Source of the DNA: JAXGRD01 sp040766105
Lineage (GTDB): Bacteria; Bacillota; Clostridia; Peptostreptococcales; Anaerovoracaceae
DNA: 64,000 bases
NCBI GenBank assembly: GCA_040766105.1
Contig: JAXGRD010000003.1
Location: forward strand, 1-64,000
Reading direction: 5' to 3'
Part shown: in pieces, positions 16,447 to 22,988 of the stretch
Layout of the letters: the number at the start of each line of letters is the position of its first letter
Numbering within the stretch: position 1 is the stretch's first letter
The notes under the pieces: model-generated
Database searches by the model: none
What the model saw: the letters and a program-made list of their open reading frames with translations, nothing else
Told to the model about the DNA's origin: nothing
Position numbers and translations under genes: made by a program

Positions 16447-16749
16447 TTATCTGTCGGGGGCAGCGCCTTTCAGACCGCTTTTCTTCGCCGCCTCGCTCAT
16501 GGCTCTTCGGCGTTCCTCGCTGTATGGCGGCGTCAGCTTGAAACCAAAGCGTCCTTTGGGAATGGTGAAAGACATATAGCCCGTCTCGGCGTCCTCATCG
16601 GTCATCTTGCAGAGGTCGGGGTACTGTCCGGCATAGGTGGTCAGCCGCTTCTTGAGGTCGGTGTTGTGGGTACGAATCTCGACAAGGGGGTTGGCCTCGT
16701 CAAAGAAAATTTCCGTGGTCTTGTCTCGCTTGTGAAGTCCTGTTTTCAT
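16447..16749 (-). CDS. Conserved hypothetical protein of mobile elements
   Basis: A 100-residue soluble protein beginning MKTGLHKRDKTTEIFFDEAN, with a central IRTHNTDLKKRLTTYAGQYP and a basic C-terminal helix (SEERRRAMSEAAKKSG). Nothing indicates a membrane segment or enzyme motif. I recognise it only as a type of small gene common in Clostridia integrative elements; its function is unknown. It lies upstream of the XRE-helicase-methyltransferase operon on the same strand, separated by 126 bp that probably contain that operon's promoter. Confidence 0.7.
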   Translation of the reverse strand: MKTGLHKRDKTTEIFFDEANPLVEIRTHNTDLKKRLTTYAGQYPDLCKMTDEDAETGYMSFTIPKGRFGFKLTPPYSEERRRAMSEAAKKSGLKGAAPDR

Positions 16750-16848
16750 TTTCTTATTTTGCTCCTATCCGGTATTTTCTCACAAAAGGTGTCCATTTTT
16801 CAGTACTTTGCCCGGCTCTTGACTTGGGAAAAACAGCGATTTTCAAAT

Positions 16849-16890
16849 AGAAAACGCCCGGACGATGCACTGCTCATCCAAGGCGTTTCT
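16849..16890 (-). terminator. Hairpin terminator between the small membrane gene and the hypothetical gene
   Basis: On the minus strand AGAAACGCC pairs with GGCGTTTTCT, with an inner GGATGAG/CATCGTCC stem and a short loop. A weak AT tail follows. It lies in 16750-16934, which otherwise shows no gene. Confidence 0.5.
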
Positions 16891-16934
16891 GTTGGCTGAT
16901 TTTCACTTTTTCCGGCTCTTGACCGGTATTTGAT

Positions 16935-17234
16935 TCAGGCTCTTATGAAGCCCCTCAGAGCTGCATTCAAGGCGGCAACTCTGCCTACAATCCACTCCCC
17001 GATATGCGGCACGATGAACACGGCAAAGGCGATGGCCAGCATTTTCAAGACCTCCATGCCGGAGGCAATCTGGAACACCCATGAGAGAACGGCGATCAGA
17101 AATACAAGGCCCGACAGAATGAAGAATATGACGCCGGAGACGCTTGTCAGGAAGATGCCTACCCATTGGAGCAGCGTTACGGCCAGCACGACCGGCAAAA
17201 GTATGAGTTTTAGCAGCAGCCTCAGTAGGAACAT
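16935..17234 (-). CDS. CD1845-family small membrane protein (IME copy)
   Basis: A 99-residue protein with three hydrophobic segments (LLKLILLPVVLAVTLLQWVG, VIFFILSGLVFLIAVLSWVF, MLAIAFAVFIVPHIGEWIVG). The pattern matches the CD1845 family found in Tn1549-like elements. A second member, only moderately similar, is encoded by the surrounding ICE at 22691-22973, so nesting has brought two versions together. Function is unknown. It lies 12 bp downstream of the TnpV-like gene and is probably co-transcribed with it. Confidence 0.75.
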   Translation of the reverse strand: MFLLRLLLKLILLPVVLAVTLLQWVGIFLTSVSGVIFFILSGLVFLIAVLSWVFQIASGMEVLKMLAIAFAVFIVPHIGEWIVGRVAALNAALRGFIRA

Positions 17235-17246
17235 GGTTTTGACCCC

Positions 17247-17624
17247 CTAACAGTAGATCAGCTCGCGCTTTACGATCTCGTCGGCAGAGCACCGGGCGTT
17301 GTTCATCACATAAACCCATCCCATCTGATTGTGGGCTTTCAAGTCCTCGCTGACGCCCCATTCCCGGAGTATCTGCCCCATAATCACTTCCAGCCTTTCC
17401 GTGGCCTGGGTGTTGACCTCTGCCAGATGCTCATAGAGCGATCCCCGGGCTATATACCCCTGATAGAGAACCGGTCTGAACTCTTTGAGATATGCCTTTC
17501 TCAGCCGCCCATAGTGACCGATAGGTCGGTCAGCCTTGGAAATCTGAAACTCCGGGATGTAGTAGTCTCCGCAGAGAACATAGTCCATGCCATTTTCGTG
17601 GATGCGTTCTTTCAGGTCGTTCAT
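17247..17624 (-). CDS. TnpV-like transposon-encoded protein
   Basis: A 125-residue protein with the TnpV pattern: YVLCGDYYIPEFQ, then RPIGHYGRLRKAYLKEFRP, LYEHLAEVNTQATERLEVI, and a closing NARCSADEIVKRELIYC. TnpV proteins accompany Clostridia transposons; their role is not established. The start is the ATG at 17624, after AAGGAGATTCACT. It is the first gene inside the right end of the IME and reads inward from the arm sites, so the promoter must lie in 17625-17700. Confidence 0.82.
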   Translation of the reverse strand: MNDLKERIHENGMDYVLCGDYYIPEFQISKADRPIGHYGRLRKAYLKEFRPVLYQGYIARGSLYEHLAEVNTQATERLEVIMGQILREWGVSEDLKAHNQMGWVYVMNNARCSADEIVKRELIYC

Positions 17625-17705
17625 AGTGAATCTCCTTATCATTATTTAGTGTCCCTGTCTTACCCTCGTCAACATACAGTCGCCCGATACCGGCTTTTTC
17701 GATAA

Positions 17706-17752
17706 TTCAACTTGAGTTCAACTTCCGTTCAACACGCTCACCAAAATTCAAC
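17706..17752. repeat. Integrase arm-type sites, right end (TTCAAC)
   Basis: TTCAAC at 17706, 17717 and 17728 is spaced exactly 11 bp, with a fourth copy at 17747. The first two copies read ATTCAAC and AGTTCAAC, as at the left end (2316, 2327). The array lies about 100 bp inside the right attachment site. Confidence 0.6.
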
Positions 17753-17846
17753 AAAAACCGCTTGAATTTACATGAAGCAAGGTGACGAAAACCGCGCAAT
17801 ATCAAGGTTAAGCGGAAACTACCAGAGTACACCACAAATCAAAGAG

Positions 17847-17852
17847 AAAATT
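17847..17852. other. IME attachment site, right (virD4 N-terminal side)
   Basis: AAAATT on the plus strand, the partner of AAAGTT at 2205-2210. Host virD4 coding ends here after DTDDTFNF. Inside the element the frame continues 15 foreign codons (LFDLWCTLVVSA is part) to a stop at 17808. Confidence 0.6.
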
Positions 17853-18945
17853 AAAAGTATCATCTGTATCCGAGATAATAACAAAGAGTGCCGTCTTTCT
17901 ATCTCCCAGTGTATCAAGCTCCAGTTCATCCTCACTCATCAAGTCCCTAAGCTCCTGTATATCAAATGGAGCAAGTCTTGCACCACAAGATATTAGAATA
18001 GACTTGGCAGTTTTCCCAGCAGCCAATTTGTACTTTTTATATTGCTTCACCGCAAAGTGTGTCGGTTCTCTTTTCTCAAGTGCTTCAAAGAGTCTATCAA
18101 TCGGATTCATGTAGGTTTCATCATCTTCTCTTACTTCTGAAGCGTCTATCATATCAAGCAGTGTTGCAAAGTTCTTTTCTTCTCTTGGAGCTTCATACCA
18201 GAAATAGCCGATAAGTGCTGTATAGTAGAGTTTTTCAGCTTTCACCCAAAAATCCTCACCTGCTTTTTCTCCCTCGCCCTTCGTGTTTGCGATAATTGTC
18301 TGAACAAGCTTTAGAATATCTTTTTCAGAACGAATATATGCAAAAGGATTGTATTTCATGGATTTTTTGAAATTGATGGTATTTAGAATTTTAATCTCAT
18401 AGCCATTATCTTCAAGCATCTTACCGCACTCAAGGACTATTGTTCCTTTAGGATCGGTCACGCAATATGACGAGTGCATTTGCATTAAGTTCGGTTTTAC
18501 ATAAAATCTTGTCTTTCCGGAGCCTGAACCACCTATAACCAAAACATTTTTATTTCTTGCATACTTTGGATTAGCTGGTCTGCCGTTCATGGTTAATCGT
18601 TCCGTTTGTGTAAGCAAGATATTGTTTTGAAACTTTTCATCCATGTACGGCTCAATATCTTTTCTCGTTCCCCATCTTGCTGAACCATACTCTTTTCCCT
18701 GTCTGAACTTTTTTGCATTTTTGCCTTTGCTGTAGACAATGAATTTAATTAAAGCTGCTACTCCTATGCCTATTAGAATGTCAGTTAGATGAATGCTTGG
18801 AATAAAGCTCATGGTGTTAAGCTCTAATATCCCTTGAAAGATTTTGTCTATTACATCGCCACCAGTATAGGCTCGTATATGGTGAGAGAAGATATTGCCA
18901 ACATAGAAAAATGCAAGATAGGGAATGTTCTGCTTTAGAAACTTT
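17850..18945 (-). pseudogene. virD4: VirD4/TraG-type coupling protein, middle fragment
   Basis: This carries the second transmembrane region (LTDILIGIGVAALIKFIVYS), the GSARWGTRKDI motif and the Walker A VIGGSGSGKTRFYVKPN, followed by YCVTDPKGTIV, up to VIISDTDDTFNF where the IME interrupts. On its 5' side the frame extends through LKQNIPYLAFFYVGNIF to the IS256-family insertion. Bases 18938-18945 are one copy of the 8-bp target duplication. No intact start remains except internal ATGs such as MSFIPS at 18812, so any product would lack both ends. Confidence 0.93.
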
Positions 18946-19057
18946 GAGAGTGTGAAATAATTTCTGTAAATAAGGATTGGATCCTTCTATGACTAGATTT
19001 AAGATAAGAGCCAATCTATAATCGGGCCCTCATATTTACAAACTGAGTATAGAGCTG

Positions 19058-19099
19058 AAAAAGTGGCATGTCAAGATAATCCGATATCATGACATGCCA
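19058..19099 (-). terminator. Terminator after the IS256-family transposase
   Basis: On the minus strand TGGCATGTCA pairs with TGACATGCCA around a 16-nt loop, followed by CTTTTTC. It lies 18 bp past the transposase stop. Confidence 0.65.
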
Positions 19100-19117
19100 T
19101 TTGTGATTTTTGGGTAA

Positions 19118-20356
19118 TTATTCAGGCATTCTTCCAAGATACATTATTTGAAATTCTCCGTATACGGTAGCCCAGTTTCGTAGAGGCGTGGTCCATTTCT
19201 TTGTGGCGATCCCAGTCGCCAGATATAGCGCTTTAAGTAGGGCCATATCGGATGGAAAAACACTCCTCTGGCGGTTCAGTTTCTTGTAAGTGCTGTTTAG
19301 GCTTTCTATGGCATTCGTTGTATATATGACTTTTCTAACGCCTACAGAAAACTTGAAAATCGGGGCGATTGCATCCCAATTTGTCTCCCAACTTTTCATA
19401 GCATTGGGGTACTTTGGGCTCCATTTTTCTGTGACTTCGAGCATATTCTCATGAGCCACTTCCTCTGTTGGTGCATGGTAAATCGTTTTTAGATCGGTTG
19501 CGAACGCTTTTTTATCCTTGTATGGGACATACTTTAAGGTATTCCTTACTTGGTGCACGATGCATCTTTGATATTCGGCATCCGGGAAAGCCACGGTAAT
19601 ACTTTCCTTGATTCCGCTAAGGCCATCGGCGCATATTACCATAATGTCTTTTACTCCACGGTTTTTAAGCTCGTTTAATATCCCAAGCCAATATTTACTG
19701 CTTTCATTTTCACCGATGTAAAGTCCAAGCACATCCTTACAGCCATCAATGTTTATGCCTAGCACCACATATGCAGCAAGCTTTTGCGTCAGCTTTTCTT
19801 TTTTTACGGAGAAGTGCACAGCGTCAATGAATACTATCGGATAGATAGCATCAAGGGGTCTATTCTGCCAGTCGGCGATTTCCGGAACGATTTTATCTGT
19901 AACATCGGAAACAAAACTTTCGCTTACATCAAATCCGTAGATCTCTTCGATTTCTTCGGATATCTGCCTTGTGCTCATCCCTCGTGCGTACATAGCAATT
20001 ATCTTATGATCTATCTGAGAGATATCCTTTTGACGTTTTGCTACAATTTTGGGCTCAAATGAACTATCCCTATCTTGAGGGACTTCCACATCAATTTCTC
20101 CAAAACTGCTTCTCACTTTCTTTGATTTGTACCCGTTCCTAGCGTTTGAGCTATCGCTCCTGGCGCTTTTTTCATATCCTAAATGTTCATCCATCTCGGC
20201 TTCCATCAAACCTTTGATCGTTCCACCAAGTAGGTCTGCAAGTGCATACTGAATATCTTCTGCCGTCTCCACATCATATTCTTCTAGTAACTTCGAAATG
20301 ATTTCTTTTTTACCTTCCGTAAGTGATCCGATTTTTCTAACTTCTTTTTTCGCCAT
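19118..20356 (-). CDS. IS256-family transposase
   Basis: A 412-residue DDE transposase of the Mutator/IS256 superfamily. The catalytic acids appear as VFIDAVHFSV (first Asp), VICADGLSGI (second Asp) and TNAIESLNS (Glu), with the family signature CIVHQVRNTLKYV between. The start is the ATG at 20356 (MAKKEVRKIGS), preceded by GGAGG; a longer reading has no such signal. The frame is complete and matches usual length, so the enzyme is likely active. Confidence 0.95.
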   Translation of the reverse strand: MAKKEVRKIGSLTEGKKEIISKLLEEYDVETAEDIQYALADLLGGTIKGLMEAEMDEHLGYEKSARSDSSNARNGYKSKKVRSSFGEIDVEVPQDRDSSFEPKIVAKRQKDISQIDHKIIAMYARGMSTRQISEEIEEIYGFDVSESFVSDVTDKIVPEIADWQNRPLDAIYPIVFIDAVHFSVKKEKLTQKLAAYVVLGINIDGCKDVLGLYIGENESSKYWLGILNELKNRGVKDIMVICADGLSGIKESITVAFPDAEYQRCIVHQVRNTLKYVPYKDKKAFATDLKTIYHAPTEEVAHENMLEVTEKWSPKYPNAMKSWETNWDAIAPIFKFSVGVRKVIYTTNAIESLNSTYKKLNRQRSVFPSDMALLKALYLATGIATKKWTTPLRNWATVYGEFQIMYLGRMPE

Positions 20357-20433
20357 TTTAATAGCCTCCTTTGATAATTCTATCATAGAAGGCTACTGTC
20401 AATTCATATTTACAGACTTTTTCTCACACTCTC

Positions 20434-20497
20434 GAAACTTTGCCTTATCCTGCACCTTAAACAAGCCTTTGATGTCCTTTAGTATTTTCTCTATCAT
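20434..20497 (-). pseudogene. virD4: VirD4/TraG-type coupling protein, N-terminal fragment
   Basis: The first 21 codons of virD4 (MIEKILKDIKGLFKVQDKAKF), from the ATG at 20497 with AAGGAG upstream, up to the IS256-family insertion. The TSD copy is 20434-20441. Excising the IS joins ...DKAKF to LKQNIPY in frame. The start overlaps the stop of the PcfB gene as ATGA, showing it was translationally coupled to it. Confidence 0.9.
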
Positions 20498-20979
20498 AGG
20501 CTCTGCTCCTTTTGCTTATTCTTGATTTTATCTTTAGAAACAGAATTTTTAGCCATCTCCTTAAACTTCTCAATGTTTTTATGAATAGATTCTTTCCTTT
20601 CCGTTTTCTTTTCTGATTCTGAAAGGGCGTGCTTAAATGCTTTGTCCATTACTTTCATATCTTTCGCTTGAAAGAACACTGAGTATTTACCTGTTTCTTT
20701 ATCTTTCATTACCGAAAACTTAACTCCATATCTGTTCAGCTCTTTCTTCAGTTCCTTCAATTCTGTTTCTTCTACTGGTATCTCTTCAAGCTGTCCTTTT
20801 TTAACCATATCTTTTAGCTTTACTTCATTCCCTTTACTCCCAACGAGCTTTTCGAGTCCACCGATTTTTTCTGATTCTTTCAGTAATTTCCTTATCAAAT
20901 CCAAAAGTATCTTGCCTGTTACTTTGCCAGCTCTCACTTCCATGTTGAGCGTTTTTCTTGCAATTTCTTCATTGATCAA
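20494..20979 (-). CDS. PcfB-family conjugation accessory protein (DUF3801)
   Basis: A 161-residue protein beginning MINEEIARKTLNMEVRAGKV, with a central ELKELKKELNRYGVKFSVMKD and KYSVFFQAKDMKVMDKAFKHAL, the conserved signature of PcfB/DUF3801. The C-terminal third is a lysine-rich, probably coiled-coil tail. PcfB of pCF10 assists relaxosome docking at the coupling protein. The location directly before virD4, overlapping it by 4 bp, agrees. It also overlaps the upstream ATPase gene by 4 bp. Confidence 0.85.
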   Translation of the reverse strand: MINEEIARKTLNMEVRAGKVTGKILLDLIRKLLKESEKIGGLEKLVGSKGNEVKLKDMVKKGQLEEIPVEETELKELKKELNRYGVKFSVMKDKETGKYSVFFQAKDMKVMDKAFKHALSESEKKTERKESIHKNIEKFKEMAKNSVSKDKIKNKQKEQSL

Positions 20980-21827
20980 GTCCTTTCACCTCCGTTCAGT
21001 AATCTATCTTTATTGCGAGTTAGCTTATCTCTTTGAATAAACTTTCTGAAATCCTCGCCTACAACCATAACGGGAATACACATTTCAATAATTCTTGAAT
21101 AGATTCTTTGATATTCAACACTGTCCTTGCAGTTTTGAATTGTGTCGTAGGAAAGATTTGTTGTGAAAATTGTTGGTTTCTGTTTTAGGTACCTGCTATT
21201 GACAATGTTATATACCTGCTCTTTAGCATAGCTTGTATCCCTTTCAATTCCCAAGTCATCTAAGATAAGAACGGAAGTATTTACAAGGGATTCAATATAT
21301 GCGTTTTTATCAAAGTCAAAGCTGCTTTTTTGAAGTTCATTGATAATCTGTGCGAAATTTCTAATCTTAACACTTATTTGATAATGTTCAATAAGGCTAT
21401 TTGCAATGGAGCAGGCAAGATAGGTCTTTCCGCTTCCTACAGAGCCATAAAAGAGAAGTCCAATATTTTCTTTTTTCATTTTCTCATAATCTTCTACAAA
21501 ATTCTTTGCAATCATGAGGCTTTGGTTTTCTTCTCCCTGATAATTTTCAAAGGTATATGACCACTCCCTCATGGAATTGAAGCAGGTTCTTTTTAACCTT
21601 TCAATTTCCATCTGTTTTTCTCTTCGCTTCTTTTGTTTCTCTATTTCTCTATCGCATTTACAAGCTACCCTTAATATCATTTTGTTTCCGAAAAATTCCA
21701 TTACATCACCGTCTTTTCTTTCGTGGCAGACTTTGCAATATACGTGTCCATCTTTGATGTATTCTTTTTCAGAATCATAGGCAAATTCTACATCCTCTAT
21801 CATTATTTTTTCCAATTCTCTTTTCAT
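20976..21827 (-). CDS. DnaC/IstB-like helicase-loader ATPase
   Basis: A 283-residue AAA+ protein. An N-terminal zinc-finger-like part (CKVCHERKDGD then VACKCDREIEKQ) precedes Walker A LLFYGSVGSGKTYLACSIA (about residue 135) and Walker B VLILDDLGIERD, and KPTIFTTNLSYD matches sensor I. The family loads DnaB-type helicase at origins; in Tn1549-like ICEs it lies beside the RepA-like initiator, as here. It overlaps both neighbours by 4 bp, forming a translationally coupled RepA-DnaC-PcfB-VirD4 series. Confidence 0.9.
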   Translation of the reverse strand: MKRELEKIMIEDVEFAYDSEKEYIKDGHVYCKVCHERKDGDVMEFFGNKMILRVACKCDREIEKQKKRREKQMEIERLKRTCFNSMREWSYTFENYQGEENQSLMIAKNFVEDYEKMKKENIGLLFYGSVGSGKTYLACSIANSLIEHYQISVKIRNFAQIINELQKSSFDFDKNAYIESLVNTSVLILDDLGIERDTSYAKEQVYNIVNSRYLKQKPTIFTTNLSYDTIQNCKDSVEYQRIYSRIIEMCIPVMVVGEDFRKFIQRDKLTRNKDRLLNGGERT

Positions 21828-22603
21828 AAATGTTCTCCTTTGTTATATTCTTCCCATGTCGGGACATTTGATGTTTTCGCCTGCTTGCTTTTACCCTGAT
21901 CTTTATAAAACCAAGAAAGGATCGTCGCTTTATGGTCTTTATAGATCTTTCCGGTACTCTTGATATATGCAGATAAGCGTTCAATGTAATTATCAAGCTG
22001 TGCATTTAGTTTGATTTGTAAATCAGAAATATCTTCATCCTTTAAAAAGACATTTTGAAATGTTCCAAGTCCGTTTTCACCAAAACTATATTCTCTCTTA
22101 CTATACTTACTCTTATTATTCTCTATATAGTTAGAGTTAACATTTTGAACTTCCTGAAGTTCATTTTCTTTACTTCTGAGGTTAAAATCTTTTACTTCTG
22201 AAGTTAAATTTTTTGACTTCTGTAAGTCATTTTCTTTAAACTGAAATACGCTCATAAAGTCTTTTACATAAATGATGTTCGGCTTACCAAGTCCAAGCCT
22301 TACTCTTTCAATCAGTCCGATTCCTTTTTTACTGTCTAACTCATCCAATGTTTTTATGGCTGTCGGCTTTGAAATATTTCTTCTTCTCATAATTTCTTCA
22401 ACGGTAAAATAGATAAATACTCTGCCTTCCTTGTCTATCCATTTATTTTTAAAGGACATCCCTGTACGCTTTAGAAGCATAGAGTATAGGATAATTGCTT
22501 CCGCTGACAGCCCCTTAAATTCTTCTCCATCAACTAATATCTCCGGTACTTTAAGAAAATTAAATCTCTCTGCTTCACGATTATAGAAATAGTCAAAGTC
22601 CAT
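21824..22603 (-). CDS. RepA_N-type replication initiator protein
   Basis: A 259-residue protein starting at MDFDYFYNREAERFNFLKVP (ATG at 22603 after AAGGAAGGAGGTG). The N-terminal LKVPEILVDGEEFKGLSAEA and LYSMLLKRTGMSFKNKWIDKEGRVFIYFTVEEI are hallmarks of RepA_N initiators, which bind iterated sites in their own gene or nearby. The middle is low-complexity (KENDLQKSKNLTSEVKD and related). The C-terminal YIKSTGKIYKDHKATILSWF is conserved among ICE versions. It probably drives intracellular replication of the excised ICE. Confidence 0.85.
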   Translation of the reverse strand: MDFDYFYNREAERFNFLKVPEILVDGEEFKGLSAEAIILYSMLLKRTGMSFKNKWIDKEGRVFIYFTVEEIMRRRNISKPTAIKTLDELDSKKGIGLIERVRLGLGKPNIIYVKDFMSVFQFKENDLQKSKNLTSEVKDFNLRSKENELQEVQNVNSNYIENNKSKYSKREYSFGENGLGTFQNVFLKDEDISDLQIKLNAQLDNYIERLSAYIKSTGKIYKDHKATILSWFYKDQGKSKQAKTSNVPTWEEYNKGEHL

Positions 22604-22690
22604 TGCTTCACCTCCTTCCTTAAAATTTGCAAAGAAAAAGACGATAGTTTTTTCTCTATCGCCTTTGGTTACCATTTTGTATGAATTTTT

Positions 22691-22973
22691 TTAGATTGAT
22701 TTTATCTCTTCATTGATTCCCTTAAAGAATGCTATAACGGTTGCTCCAATCATCGGTACGCCGTATGGACTAACTAAAAATCCGATAATCAATGCTTCGA
22801 TTCCGATGGTAACTTCTTTTTGTAAGAAAGATGCTATTGCTCCAAATATGCAAAACATCATCAGCAAATATAGCAGTGCCGTCCCTATTCCGAGTAAGAA
22901 TGTCAGAAAGGCAGTGAGAATACTAAGCAGAAAGCTGATTGGGAAAAAGATTATTTTTATTATCCATCTCATA
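22691..22973 (-). CDS. CD1845-family small membrane protein (ICE copy)
   Basis: About 93 residues from the ATG at 22973 (MRWIIKIIFFPISFLLSIL), preceded by GGGAAG. Three hydrophobic segments follow, ending in YGVPMIGATVIAFFKGINEEIKSI. It is a relative of the IME-encoded protein at 16935-17234. It lies 87 bp upstream of the RepA gene and immediately downstream of the rlmD fusion tail, so it is the outermost ICE gene at this end. Function unknown. Confidence 0.75.
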
Positions 22974-22988
22974 AAATATCTTCCCTTT

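Larger units (their letters stand above)
2208..17849 (-). mobile_element. Integrative mobilizable element nested in ICE virD4 (about 15.6 kb)
   Basis: A GC-richer block splits virD4. It has integrase and excisionase at one end, arm-type repeats at both ends, a replication module (VapE-like, CHC2 primase, iteron-like repeats), a relaxase with an oriT-like hairpin, and TnpV/CD1845-like accessory genes. There are no mating-pair genes, so transfer would need a helper conjugation system, possibly the ICE it sits in. Cargo is an XRE-helicase-methyltransferase operon. The ends are set by the point at which virD4 becomes continuous again (see attachment sites). Confidence 0.9.
18946..20433 (-). mobile_element. 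IS256-family insertion sequence (1488 bp)
   Basis: Terminal inverted repeats 18946-18978 and 20401-20433 match at 27 of 33 positions and begin GAGAGTGTGA. They are flanked by a perfect 8-bp target duplication GAAACTTT (18938-18945 and 20434-20441), the length typical of IS256-type transposition. The only gene is the transposase. The element interrupts virD4 after codon 21. The perfect duplication indicates a simple insertion that has not been rearranged. Confidence 0.95.

Noticed and set aside
18817..19014. 65-residue frame spanning the IS256-family left end
   Set aside because: It crosses the IS boundary and is an alternative frame of virD4 and IS DNA, with no ribosome binding site.
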